Shown one piece after another: positions 53,814 through 62,343 of a DNA stretch of 64,000 nt; within the stretch, counting starts at the first letter, position 1, and each line of letters begins with the position of its first letter. Origin of the DNA: Coxiellaceae bacterium UBA6002 (lineage in GTDB: Bacteria; Pseudomonadota; Gammaproteobacteria; UBA6002); contig DJAM01000086.1 in assembly GCA_002429595.1 (NCBI GenBank), positions 41,915-105,914 on the forward strand, written 5' to 3'. The translations under genes were made by a program, and so were the position numbers. The notes under the pieces are model-generated. The model ran no database searches. It was not told where the DNA came from and saw only the letters and a list, made by a program, of their open reading frames with translations.

Positions 53814-54353
53814 TTACCTTCCGTTGCGCGGAGAGCTAACGAGGACATTATTATTGGCCTCCTCTAAGTCAACTTCTGAAAAATCTACTTTATTAATGAA
53901 TTTGGAATGGGTAGTGCTTCCTTGGGCAGGGATTCTACCCATATAGCGGCTTAAGCTTTGGTAGGCCCTTTCTAGAAGGTTTTTTTCCTGGCAATGTTGT
54001 TGCAGCATCCTAGACCGAACGTCACACAGTTGCGCAAGAGTGTGGTTAATCTCATTTGCAGCATCGTGCCCTTTTAATTGAGTGGCGAATAGGATCCTTG
54101 TTTTATCTTGTCGATCATTTAATCCTCTATTCTTCTCACCAAGTGGGTCAAGCAGAACGGTTTCGCGGGCATCATTTAGAGAATCTAGGCTAGCTTGAAC
54201 GATGATTTTTTTATCCTGGTTTAGTCTAGCTAGTAGGGTGTTTTTGAGTTCTTGGTTAGAAATTCGCTCTATAATCTTTTGCCGCAACAAAGTCTCTAAT
54301 TGATCAAGACGTAGTGTGAGGGCTTGATTCGTTTGAATGTGTGGGTCTTGCAT
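53814..54353 (-). CDS. Unknown 179-residue protein, short paralogue of 51709-53661
   Basis: Nearly the whole protein aligns to the N-terminal module of the neighbour: LLARLNQDKKIIVQASLDSL, LNDARETVLLDPLGEKN, GLNDRQDKTRILFATQLKG, SRYMGR. The roughly 480-residue remainder of the neighbour is absent. Own Shine-Dalgarno (AGGTAA) and start, so it is a separate gene rather than a fragment, though it could be a truncated duplicate. Confidence 0.68.
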   Translation of the reverse strand: MQDPHIQTNQALTLRLDQLETLLRQKIIERISNQELKNTLLARLNQDKKIIVQASLDSLNDARETVLLDPLGEKNRGLNDRQDKTRILFATQLKGHDAANEINHTLAQLCDVRSRMLQQHCQEKNLLERAYQSLSRYMGRIPAQGSTTHSKFINKVDFSEVDLEEANNNVLVSSPRNGR

Positions 54354-54459
54354 AATTTACCTTTCGTAAGTTCGAAATGGTTTCAATTGTAACGGTCAAA
54401 GATTAATTAAATCTTATGATTGGTGAAATATCTTTGGAAAAAACGCTTGTCATGGTCAT

Positions 54460-54532
54460 GTCATTCCCGCGTAGGCGGGAACCCATCCTAGGCGTGGCTT
54501 CACGCATAGGTTCCCGCCTGCGCGAGAATGAC
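54460..54532. repeat. Compound palindromic repeat (GTCATTCCCGC family), copy 3
   Basis: GTCATTCCCGCGTAGGCGGG...CCCGCCTGCGCGAGAATGAC with an inner palindrome GGCGTGGCTTCACGC. Same size as the copy at 34430 (73 against 74 nt). Spacer 54354-54617 holds this repeat and the hup terminator. Confidence 0.85.
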
Positions 54533-54584
54533 AGGATTAAAGCCAGGAATTTTTTTGGTGAAATAGAAACGGGAGAAAAAGAAA

Positions 54585-54614
54585 AAAGTCCCCGTAAAAC
54601 GAGGACTTTTTAAA
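54585..54614 (-). terminator. Rho-independent terminator of the HU-like gene
   Basis: On the minus strand: AAAAAGTCCTCG / CGGGGACTTTTT with a TTTTA loop, one G-U pair, followed by a U-run. It begins 3-4 nt after the stop codon. Confidence 0.8.
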
Positions 54615-54617
54615 AGA

Positions 54618-55019
54618 TTACTGAACCATATCCTTAAGTTTTTTAAGGGGTCTGATTTTAACGACGTTGCGAGCGGGTTTGGCTTGGAAAGTCGTTTCTT
54701 CGCCAGTGAATGGGTTAATGCCTTTGCGCGCTTTGGTCGCAGGTTTTCTAACGACTCTGCACTTCATTAAACCTGGTACTACGAATTCGCCTGGACCACG
54801 TTTGTTGCTAAGGTGTAATTCCATTAAATCGGCTAATGCAGCCATTACGTTCGTAACGTCTTTCTTTTTTAAACCAGAGCAATCTGCAATGTAGTTAAGT
54901 ACTTGAGACTTGGTGTATGGTTCGCTGACGCTAACTTTCTTTTTAGGTGCAGCACTTGATGTTTTCTTAGCAGGTGCAGCCTTGCTTCTAGCCGTTTTCT
55001 TAGGTGTTGTTTTTGGCAT
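54618..55019 (-). CDS. HU/IHF-family nucleoid protein with Lys/Ala-rich tail
   Basis: 133 residues from the ATG at 55019 (GGGA 7 nt upstream). Residues 1-35 are a histone H1-like Lys/Ala/Ser/Pro tail (PKKTARSKAAPAKKTSSAAP). The rest is a HU fold: YTKSQVLNYIADCSGLKKKD, and the DNA-binding arm with RKGINPFTGEET, equal to the HU signature GRNPxTGE. Probably chromatin compaction; strong own terminator. Confidence 0.88.
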   Translation of the reverse strand: MPKTTPKKTARSKAAPAKKTSSAAPKKKVSVSEPYTKSQVLNYIADCSGLKKKDVTNVMAALADLMELHLSNKRGPGEFVVPGLMKCRVVRKPATKARKGINPFTGEETTFQAKPARNVVKIRPLKKLKDMVQ

Positions 55020-55205
55020 TATCAATCCCTCATAAAAATGTGAAAAATAAGTGCTAATACTCAAAATCCTTGAGGTACTAGCTCCACGTTGTAGTAATCT
55101 TATATCCCGTTGCGCAAGATACCACCATTAAAATTAAATTGCACGTAAATTTAAGGCTTAAAATAAAATTTTAATCAAAAGCAGCGAACAAATCCCGCAA
55201 CTTAG

Positions 55206-55234
55206 TTGTCAGTTGTGAAAGTATTGTATATATT
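55206..55234 (+). promoter_or_regulatory. Sigma70 promoter of rplM-rpsI
   Basis: TTGTCA (55206-55211), 17-nt spacer, TATATT (55229-55234), 45 nt before the rplM start. One mismatch from consensus in each hexamer. Confidence 0.65.
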
Positions 55235-55278
55235 AGGCGATTACTGTAAGATCCACCCTTTTCATTTCTTGGAGCACC

Positions 55279-55710
55279 TTGATGAGTACATATAGTGCTA
55301 AGCCCGATACAGTACGTCGTAGCTGGTATCTGGTTGACGCAACCGATAAGACCTTGGGTCGTCTTGCAAGTGAAATTGCAACCCGGCTAAAAGGCAAACA
55401 CAAACCAGAATTCACACCACATGTGGATACCGGTGACTATATTATTGTCATTAACGCCGAAAAAGTGCGAGTAACTGGCAACAAGGCTAACGATAAAGTT
55501 TATCATCATCATTCAGGTTATCCAGGCGGTATTAAGGCAACTTCTTTTGAAAATATGTTGCAAAAAGCGCCAGAGCGTATTATCGAAATCGCGGTCAAGG
55601 GTATGATGCCAAAGGGTCCTTTAGGCCGAGCAATGTTTCGCAAATTAAAAGTTTATGCAGGTACTGCCCATCCACATGCGGCACAACAGCCTGAGATACT
55701 AGATATTTAA
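55279..55710 (+). CDS. rplM: 50S ribosomal protein L13
   Basis: 143 residues, GGAG upstream of the ATG. Conserved stretches [59 protein letters not shown] and [13 protein letters not shown]. First gene of the L13/S9 operon. Confidence 0.98.
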   Translation: MMSTYSAKPDTVRRSWYLVDATDKTLGRLASEIATRLKGKHKPEFTPHVDTGDYIIVINAEKVRVTGNKANDKVYHHHSGYPGGIKATSFENMLQKAPERIIEIAVKGMMPKGPLGRAMFRKLKVYAGTAHPHAAQQPEILDI

Positions 55711-55725
55711 GTGGGGTAACGTTTC

Positions 55726-56166
55726 ATGCCACGAGCAAAAGCAAAAACACAGAATTATGGTACCGGTCGTCGTAAAGCAGCGACAGCTCGCGTTTTTATT
55801 CGCAAAGGTAAAGGTGACATTGTTGTCAACAAATTACCTTTAGATAAGTATTTCTCTCGTGAAACTTCACGAGTCATAGTGCGTGAGCCTCTTGTGATTG
55901 TGGATTCTATCGATCAATTCGATGTTTTCGTTACCGTACGTGGTGGTGGCAGTACCGGCCAAGCGGGTGCGATTCGTCATGGTTTAGCAAGAGCATTAGT
56001 TGAATACGATGAAATCGATTTACCAGAAGGTCAAGAACCTGGCGAAAATAGCTGGCGCAAAGCACTAAGAAGAAAAGGCTGCCTAACTCGAGACGCCAGA
56101 GTTGTTGAACGTAAGAAACCAGGTCTCAAAAAAGCACGAAAAGCTTCACAATTTTCGAAGCGTTAA
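55726..56166 (+). CDS. rpsI: 30S ribosomal protein S9
   Basis: 146 residues: [68 protein letters not shown] and the terminal FSKR. About 16 residues longer than E. coli S9, mostly an N-terminal addition and an acidic [12 protein letters not shown] insert. Confidence 0.97.
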   Translation: MPRAKAKTQNYGTGRRKAATARVFIRKGKGDIVVNKLPLDKYFSRETSRVIVREPLVIVDSIDQFDVFVTVRGGGSTGQAGAIRHGLARALVEYDEIDLPEGQEPGENSWRKALRRKGCLTRDARVVERKKPGLKKARKASQFSKR

Positions 56167-56190
56167 TATTCTTTACGCTTTCATCATTCA

Positions 56191-56220
56191 AAAATGCCTA
56201 GTTATTCTAGGCATTTTTTC
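56191..56220 (+). terminator. Rho-independent terminator of rplM-rpsI
   Basis: AAAATGCCTAG / CTAGGCATTTT stem, TTATT loop, then TTTTTTC. Confidence 0.88.
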
Positions 56221-56252
56221 TAAGTTCCAGCTGATTTTTAAGGAGTGATTTG

Positions 56253-56885
56253 ATGACTGTCCTTAAGCGCTCTGTCATGACTTTGTATTCCGGAGCATTA
56301 TGCCCTTATAGCCATCGCGTTCGAATTGTACTCGCTGAAAAAGGTGTGAGTGTTGATATTCTCAATGTCGATCCTGAGAATCCGCCAGAAGAATTATTGG
56401 AATTAAATCCTTATCAATCAGTGCCAACCTTAGTAGATAGAGATCTCGTTCTTTATCAATCTAATATCATCATGGAATATCTAGATGAACGCTTTCCGCA
56501 TCCGCCATTGTTGCCAGTTTACCCAGTAGCGCGTGCCAAAAGTCGATTAATGATGTATCGTATTGAGCATGATTGGTATCAATTATTCAATCAAGCGATG
56601 GAAGGCGATGCTGCCAATAGAGATGCTGCCAGAAAAGAATTGCGTGATAATTTAGTTTCTTTAGCACCGATCTTTGCAAGTATGCCCTACTTTATGAGTG
56701 AAGAATTCTCATTAGTGGATTGTTATTTAGCACCACTGCTATGGCGTTTACCGTCGCTCGATATTGAATTACCTGCCCAAGCAACTGCGATAAAAAATTA
56801 CGCGAAAAAACTCTTCCAACGAGAGTCATTTCAAGCCAGTTTGACTGAAGCTGAGCGAGAGCTAAGGGATCATCATGACGTCTAG
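56253..56885 (+). CDS. sspA: Stringent starvation protein A
   Basis: RNA polymerase-associated GST-fold protein. 210 residues from the ATG at 56253 (AAGGAG 8 nt upstream). Seen: TLYSGALCPYSHRVRIVLAE, NPYQSVPTLVDRDLVLYQSN, MEYLDERFPHPPLLP. Overlaps sspB by 11 nt. Confidence 0.96.
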   Translation: MTVLKRSVMTLYSGALCPYSHRVRIVLAEKGVSVDILNVDPENPPEELLELNPYQSVPTLVDRDLVLYQSNIIMEYLDERFPHPPLLPVYPVARAKSRLMMYRIEHDWYQLFNQAMEGDAANRDAARKELRDNLVSLAPIFASMPYFMSEEFSLVDCYLAPLLWRLPSLDIELPAQATAIKNYAKKLFQRESFQASLTEAERELRDHHDV

Positions 56886-57276
56886 TCGTCCCTATATCAT
56901 TCGCGCTTTATATGAGTGGATTAATGATAACCGTTTAACCCCATATATTATTGTGAATGCTGATTCACCAGACGTACAAGTTCCTCGCGAATATATCAAT
57001 GACGGTAAAATCGTATTTAATATTCACCCAGAAGCAATTTTTGCGCTGCAAATTAGCAACTCTACGTTGCGATTTGATGCTAGTTTCAGAGGTATTTCTC
57101 GACATATTAGCGCTCCTATTGTTGCAGTTGAGGCAATTTATGCCCAAGAAAATGGCCAAGGAATGTTCTTTGGCGATGAGCCAGGTGGTGAATTACCACC
57201 CGATGATAGTAAGTTCAGCCAGAAAAAAACTCCTCCAAAAAGACCACATCTTAAAGTGGTTAAAGACGGCGAGTAA
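56875..57276 (+). CDS. sspB: ClpXP specificity-enhancing factor SspB
   Basis: Adaptor delivering ssrA-tagged peptides to ClpXP. 133 residues: RPYIIRALYEWINDNRLTPY, GKIVFNIHPEA, FRGISRHISAPI, VEAIYAQENGQGMFF, then an acidic linker and the C-terminal ClpX-binding peptide (PHLKVVKDGE, resembling LRVVK). Confidence 0.95.
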   Translation: MTSSRPYIIRALYEWINDNRLTPYIIVNADSPDVQVPREYINDGKIVFNIHPEAIFALQISNSTLRFDASFRGISRHISAPIVAVEAIYAQENGQGMFFGDEPGGELPPDDSKFSQKKTPPKRPHLKVVKDGE

Positions 57277-57278
57277 CG

Positions 57279-58034
57279 TTGTTGAATGCTCCTGGCATTA
57301 ACATCGAAGGAGCAACGCTACTCTACGAAAACCACTTTTTGTTCCAAGATTTAAATCTCAAGTTACAAGCTTCCAAATGGACATGTTTATTAGGTCCAAG
57401 TGGCGTTGGCAAAACCAGTTTGTTACGTGTAATTGCAGGTTTAACGAGTGATGTTTCCTTAAAGATGATGCGCGCTACCGATGACTTGCCTTTATCAAAT
57501 CGCATCGCTTATATGGCGCAAAATGAATCACTTTTGTCTTGGCTCACTATCACTGAAAATGTTGTGATTGGTCCAAAGCTTCGTGGTAGTAAAATTACCT
57601 CAGAAGATCGTGATCGAGCGTCGCTGTTATTGAAACAAGTAGGACTTGAAAAATACGCACATGTGAAACCAGCGGTTTTATCGGGCGGCATGCGTCAGCG
57701 AGCGATTTTAGCGCGCACAGTATTTGAAGATAAGTCGATTGTGTTAATGGACGAGCCATTTGCAGCGCTAGATGTCATTACCAGAGCTTACATCCAAGAA
57801 TTGGCCGCAGAATTATTTGCAGAACGAACAGTTGTATTAGTAACGCATGATCCTTTAGAGGCGCTTCGCTTGGGGCACCATGTCTATATTATGTCAGGCA
57901 GTCCCGCACGAATTAGCTCTGAAATAGAGCTCCAAAATCAACCGCCACGACTTTTAACGGATAAAGTGTTGCTAGAAACCCATGGAAAGATTTTGGAGCA
58001 ATTAAGTCACGCAACCAAGGCGTTAGGCGATTGA
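57279..58034 (+). CDS. ABC transporter ATPase, thiamine-precursor/taurine type
   Basis: 251 residues from a TTG start (two in a row). Walker A GPSGVGKT (39-46), signature LSGGMRQR (134-141), Walker B IVLMDEPFAALD with D158/E159. ThiZ/SsuB/TauB family. Likely energises the permease and binding protein that follow. Overlaps the permease by 4 nt. Confidence 0.9.
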   Translation: MLNAPGINIEGATLLYENHFLFQDLNLKLQASKWTCLLGPSGVGKTSLLRVIAGLTSDVSLKMMRATDDLPLSNRIAYMAQNESLLSWLTITENVVIGPKLRGSKITSEDRDRASLLLKQVGLEKYAHVKPAVLSGGMRQRAILARTVFEDKSIVLMDEPFAALDVITRAYIQELAAELFAERTVVLVTHDPLEALRLGHHVYIMSGSPARISSEIELQNQPPRLLTDKVLLETHGKILEQLSHATKALGD

Positions 58035-58744
58035 TTAGAAGAAGTTTACTAATTATTTTGGGGATGCTATTACTTTGGCAAGCCATCGTTCTGGTTTTTA
58101 ATTTTCCGTCTTATATCCTGCCAAGCCCCTGGCAAGTGTTCCAAAGTTTTAAAAATAATTTTGGATTAATCATGAGTAACACTGGACCCACAGTAATTGA
58201 AACGCTAAGCGGCTTGCTACTGGGTATTTTTTTAGGATCTTTACTGGCAATTATCATGTATTTGCTTCCAACGTTGGGCTATTGGTTGCTGCCATTAATG
58301 GTCATCAGCCAAGCTATACCGACTTTTGCAATAGCTCCTGTTTTAGTGCTTTGGTTCGGCTATGGAATGCTCAGTAAAATCGCCACGATTACGTTGATGT
58401 TATTTTTTCCGGTAGCAAGTGCGTTGTATTACGGTCTTAAACAAACACCCTCGGATTGGCTTGATCAAGCAAAGGTGATGCATGGTCAGAAAAGCAAAGT
58501 TCTTTGGCATCTACAATTGCCAGGGGCTAAACCTTATTTTGCAAATGGTTTGCGCGTTGCCGCCGTGCTAGCGCCTATTGGTGCAATCGTGAGCGAGTGG
58601 ATTGGTGCAAGCAAAGGATTAGGATTTTTAATGCTGAATGCCAATGCAAGGTTGGCGATCGACCTTATGTTTGCCTGTGTCGTGGTAATTATGGTGCTGG
58701 CGATGGCGTTGTACGGATTAGTTAATTCACTAGTAAAAATGTAG
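58031..58744 (+). CDS. ABC transporter permease, ThiX/SsuC type
   Basis: 237 residues, six helices. The EAA-loop reads QTPSDWLDQAKVMHGQKSKV...LPGAKPYFANGLRVA, with SEWIGASKGLGFLML further on, both typical of the family. TTG start. The stop codon TAG is contributed by the first bases of a palindromic repeat. Confidence 0.9.
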   Translation: MIRRSLLIILGMLLLWQAIVLVFNFPSYILPSPWQVFQSFKNNFGLIMSNTGPTVIETLSGLLLGIFLGSLLAIIMYLLPTLGYWLLPLMVISQAIPTFAIAPVLVLWFGYGMLSKIATITLMLFFPVASALYYGLKQTPSDWLDQAKVMHGQKSKVLWHLQLPGAKPYFANGLRVAAVLAPIGAIVSEWIGASKGLGFLMLNANARLAIDLMFACVVVIMVLAMALYGLVNSLVKM

Positions 58745-58815
58745 CCTGGGTGCAACCCAGGAACAATAAATTTAAGTCTCCTGGGTTGGCGCACCCAGGC
58801 TACATTGCACCCAGG
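58739..58815. repeat. GTAGCCTGGGTGCAACCCAGG palindromic repeat
   Basis: GTAGCCTGGGTGCAACCCAG with the inverse CTGGGTTGGCGCACCCAGG, and a third partial unit TTGCACCCAGGGCTAC. Located between the ABC permease and the minus-strand gene. A single copy in the window. Confidence 0.85.
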
Positions 58816-58823
58816 GCTACATT

Positions 58824-60122
58824 TTATCGTCCTGGAGCTGGAGCAGCTCGTGGAAAGAACTTCTCTTCTCCCCCTGGTAATGCTGTCAACGCGGCTCTAT
58901 TAGCTTCTCGGAAAGTCTCTGATGGCAGTGGTCCTTCAACGTCAAAACCTTTTTTAACATAATCCAACCACATTTTATTTTTAACCTCTTCAACTTCCGC
59001 GTTGCGGCCTGGATCTGCACATTTGACCTCAATTTTGATCTTTGTCCCTTTTTCCAAAGTTAATGCCATCGCTTCAGACATCGTTTTTAAAGCTTGGTCT
59101 GAACTATTATTTGCAGTAAAAGAAAGTCGATCAGTCGTAGTTTTTTTAATTTCAACTTTATCTTTTTTATCTGCAGATGTAATTGTGACCAAGTCACGGG
59201 CTGTATCTCTTGTGACATTAAAGCCTTGTTTAGTAAAGGTATCTGCAAGAGTGCTGTACTTAATCTTCGAAGGGTAAGGACTTTCGGTTTCAACGAGAGG
59301 TAAAACGGGTCGCGGAAACTCAAATCTGTCTGGGTCATGACGAAAATGGAAGCCATTTGTGCGGGCCCGAGATACGATGACTTCATCGCTTCCACGACCC
59401 ATTAAGCGTCTCATTCCATCTTCTCCATAATCCCCAGCAACGACTACTTGGCCGGTATATCCTGCATAGAACTGTTCAATATCTTCTCTTTCGACATTAT
59501 CTCCTAGATACACATTGACGAGACGAAAGGCAATGTTAGGGTCTGGATCTGCTGGGTTTCTTTTCTTAAGTTTTAGATCTGTAGTTTGAGCCGTATATCT
59601 GCTTAAGGCCTCATTTTCGGCGTCTTCATCCTCCTCTGCTTCATCCTCATCATCCTCTGCACATTCAGGACCCAAATCTGGCTGCCCAGTTACCTCAAAC
59701 AGTTCACTGTTAACCAGGGTTAAGTTGCCATATCCTGAATTGTGCATGGCTGTGTGGAAAAGATTCTCATCAAGATTCCATTTTGGCGCTTCATCATCAC
59801 CGAGGGCATCTGATAGAGCGTTAAGAAAGTCTTCTCTATAAGGATCTTCAGTAGGAACTTCCTGCAGAGTAATAACGCCTATATTAGGCTCGTCATTAAT
59901 CATTTCTGCTAATCTTTGTGCGATACTAGTTAATCTAGCTGTATAATCACCGTCGGATTCACTATCAGCCTGAGGTGAAATATTCCAGTTTAATAAATTG
60001 GGAGCTGATGGAACCTTAGTAGTTAAAGGAACAGACTGTGCTGAAAAATTTGAGAGTGATTCACCATCCACCCAGTCGTCGTCGGCAACCCCGGCTTCTA
60101 ATAATTTGGCTTCTATAGGCAT
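58824..60122 (-). CDS. DNase I-like (EEP) fold protein, candidate effector
   Basis: 432 residues, no signal peptide. Residues 40-235 follow the endonuclease/exonuclease/phosphatase order: NLLNWNIS (N47), ITLQEV (E88), SGYGNLTLVNS (130-139), LVNVYL (Y205 where His is usual) and VVAGDYG (D231; usual GDFN). A Glu/Asp-only stretch occupies 156-169. The C-terminal ~130 residues form a separate domain resembling the end of the protein at 29073. Loss of His and Asn at EEP positions may make it non-catalytic. Tail EEKFFPRAAPAPGR. Opposite in strand to the transporter genes it separates. Confidence 0.72.
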   Translation of the reverse strand: MPIEAKLLEAGVADDDWVDGESLSNFSAQSVPLTTKVPSAPNLLNWNISPQADSESDGDYTARLTSIAQRLAEMINDEPNIGVITLQEVPTEDPYREDFLNALSDALGDDEAPKWNLDENLFHTAMHNSGYGNLTLVNSELFEVTGQPDLGPECAEDDEDEAEEDEDAENEALSRYTAQTTDLKLKKRNPADPDPNIAFRLVNVYLGDNVEREDIEQFYAGYTGQVVVAGDYGEDGMRRLMGRGSDEVIVSRARTNGFHFRHDPDRFEFPRPVLPLVETESPYPSKIKYSTLADTFTKQGFNVTRDTARDLVTITSADKKDKVEIKKTTTDRLSFTANNSSDQALKTMSEAMALTLEKGTKIKIEVKCADPGRNAEVEEVKNKMWLDYVKKGFDVEGPLPSETFREANRAALTALPGGEEKFFPRAAPAPGR

Positions 60123-61110
60123 GTTAACCTCGAAAAAGTTGAAATTAATATTATTTTATCATAAGAACATTTGGGTCGTGACTATATTTTTAGGCAAAAT
60201 TGCAAAATTTATCATTTCAAGTGCTGTATTTTTGTTGCTTCCATTAATATTTGGGTGTTTTGCTGCAGAAATTCAAGCCAATAAGTTTACAGTTGTCTTG
60301 GATTGGTTCGCCAATGCCAACCACGCACCCATTTTAGTCGCTTCAAAGTACGGCATTTTCAAAAAATATGGCTTAGAGGTCACTGTTATATCCCCGGCTG
60401 ATCCAACTGATCCCCCTAAATGGGTGGCCATTGGAAAAGCCGATTTAGCCATTGATTACCAACCTCATGTGGTCATTGAAACTGCACAGGGACTTCCAAT
60501 TGAACAGGTGGGTACTCTCATCGGGCAACCCCTGAACTGTTTGGTAGTATTAGGCTCTAGCCCTATTCATAAACTAGAAGACCTCAAAGCAAAAACGATT
60601 GCTTATTCCTCGCCACAAATCGATCTAATTTTTATGCAGCAAATGTTGCAAAAAGTAAATGTAAAAATCGACCAGGTACAGCCTATCAATGTGCATTACA
60701 GCTTACTTCAAGCATTGTTGACTAAGAAGGCCTCAGCAGCGATTGGTTTGATGCGCAATATCGAGTTGGTCGAGATGAAGTTTCTTGATCAGCCTGGGCG
60801 TGCTTTTTATCCTGAAGATTATGGCGTTCCTAATTACAGTGAATTAGTTTTTATCGTTAAAAAAGGAGTGAGCGACGATCGTCTCAAACGTTTTTTCTTG
60901 GCTTTAAATGAAAGTCGGCAATATCTGTTCGCTCATCCGGAAGAAACTTTTCAGCAAGTACTTGCTGATCATCCAGAATTAAATACTCCTGCCAATCATG
61001 CAATGTGGCTCGCCACGATTCCATTGTTTTCTCGTGATTTCAGTAAAGTGGACATGCAACAATATCGAAACTTAGAGAAATTTTTAAATACCGTAAATGC
61101 CAAGAATTAA
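60121..61110 (+). CDS. thiY: NMT1/THI5-like substrate-binding protein, ThiY type
   Basis: Periplasmic binding protein for a thiamine pyrimidine precursor or similar compound. Family motif VVLDWFANANHAPILVASKYG near the N-terminus, then GLEVTVISPADPTDPPKWVA, DLAIDYQPHVV and LIGLMR-type core. Signal peptide IISSAVFLLLPLIFGCFAA. Start uncertain: ATG 60121, which overlaps the divergent gene's start codon, or GTG 60178. Separated from its ATPase and permease by the opposite-strand gene. Confidence 0.85.
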   Translation: MLTSKKLKLILFYHKNIWVVTIFLGKIAKFIISSAVFLLLPLIFGCFAAEIQANKFTVVLDWFANANHAPILVASKYGIFKKYGLEVTVISPADPTDPPKWVAIGKADLAIDYQPHVVIETAQGLPIEQVGTLIGQPLNCLVVLGSSPIHKLEDLKAKTIAYSSPQIDLIFMQQMLQKVNVKIDQVQPINVHYSLLQALLTKKASAAIGLMRNIELVEMKFLDQPGRAFYPEDYGVPNYSELVFIVKKGVSDDRLKRFFLALNESRQYLFAHPEETFQQVLADHPELNTPANHAMWLATIPLFSRDFSKVDMQQYRNLEKFLNTVNAKN

Positions 61111-61737
61111 GTTCTTTAAAAATATCGAAGGAACGATGATGATTGGCGTTAAGATGCCCGTAACGAGCAAAACTAACAGAATAATGAGACCGGTAAATTC
61201 AAGATGTTGCAGCGTCATGGTGACTCTAGCAGGAAGCATGCTATAGAGCACTCTGCTGCCATCTAGCGGTGGTAGTGGGATGAGATTTAGTAGCATCAGA
61301 ATCAAATTAATATTGATTCCTGCAATACCCATATAAACAATGGCGCGTGCCCATTCATATTTAAAACTCAATAAATATAGACCGAACTTGGCGATGCCTC
61401 CCCATATAAAAGCCATGAGGAAATTAGCGCCAGGCCCTGCTAGTGCAACAAGTGCCATATCCAGTCGCATATTTCTCAAGCGGCTCCAATTTACTGGAAC
61501 AGGTTTTGCCCAGCCAAATACCATGCCTGTTGTGGCTAGCATGATGGCAGGTAAAAGAATCGTTCCTATCCAATCGATATGCTTGATCGGATTTAGCGTG
61601 ACTCGTCCTAAGGACTTCGCAGTATCATCGCCAAAGATATTAGCAACAAAGCCATGTGCTGCTTCGTGAACCGTAATGGCAAACAAAATTGGCAATGCCC
61701 AAACGGCAAATAATTGTGGCAGAGTTAATTGTTCCAT
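61084..61737 (-). CDS. Site-2 protease family membrane metalloprotease
   Basis: 217 residues, about six helices. Zinc motif HEAAH (24-28) and the second ligand region NLIPLPPLDGSRV. Rhomboid-independent S2P of the small YwhC/FtsH-neighbour type; the substrate is unknown. Overlaps thiY by 27 nt at the 3' end. Confidence 0.92.
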   Translation of the reverse strand: MEQLTLPQLFAVWALPILFAITVHEAAHGFVANIFGDDTAKSLGRVTLNPIKHIDWIGTILLPAIMLATTGMVFGWAKPVPVNWSRLRNMRLDMALVALAGPGANFLMAFIWGGIAKFGLYLLSFKYEWARAIVYMGIAGININLILMLLNLIPLPPLDGSRVLYSMLPARVTMTLQHLEFTGLIILLVLLVTGILTPIIIVPSIFLKNLILGIYGI

Positions 61738-61777
61738 GGGGCAATCATAGTATCCAATAGTTGAAAAACAAGTTCTG

Positions 61778-62338
61778 TTAAATTTCTGGCATGGTCATGT
61801 AGAAGAAAATAGTGACAACTTGCTTCACGCCATCGGTTGATTTGGCAAGTTCGACTGCACAGTCTGCCTCTTGCTGGGTGATGATGCCGGCGAGGTAAAC
61901 AATTCGCTTTTCTGTCACCACGATGATTTTGTCTGCATAGAGTTGATTGGAGGCGATGATTTTAGATTTCACTTTTGTTGTTAACCAACTATCTTGAACT
62001 TGCTCGCCAGTCGTGGCGGGAGGTTCGATCGTGGTAGCATTGTAAATTCTGGCAATTTTATGGTTGCATTTCAGTGCTTGTTCGATTGCAGCACGGACTT
62101 CTTGGTTGGGCACTTGACCTGTGAGTAAAACGACTCGATGGAAGACAGTTAAGTGTACCGGTTTAATGACTTCTTGTGGGAATTGTTTCCTTAGTGTATT
62201 CCAGCTGCCAATTCTAATAGTGTAGTCACTGACATCGTCTTGTATGTATTTGTGCCGATAAACTACGTTAGCGCTTGAGAAGGCGCTACTCACACAGCCC
62301 GACACTAGTAATAACAGCAACAATAGTAAGTAGCGCAT
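61778..62338 (-). CDS. BON-domain lipoprotein, second copy
   Basis: 186 residues. Lipobox LVSGCVS with Cys15. Two BON domains (about 45-110, LTVFHRVVLLTGQVPN; about 115-180, IIVVTEKRIVYLAGIITQQE). A diverged paralogue of the next gene, 5 nt away. Confidence 0.88.
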   Translation of the reverse strand: MRYLLLLLLLLVSGCVSSAFSSANVVYRHKYIQDDVSDYTIRIGSWNTLRKQFPQEVIKPVHLTVFHRVVLLTGQVPNQEVRAAIEQALKCNHKIARIYNATTIEPPATTGEQVQDSWLTTKVKSKIIASNQLYADKIIVVTEKRIVYLAGIITQQEADCAVELAKSTDGVKQVVTIFFYMTMPEI

Positions 62339-62343
62339 AGCGA

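Noticed and set aside
51709..54353. Toxin-antitoxin pair
   Set aside because: Both proteins are long, share a homologous module and show no toxin motif.
59998..60120. Upstream extension of thiY
   Set aside because: Antisense to the start of the effector-like gene; signal peptide begins after 60121.
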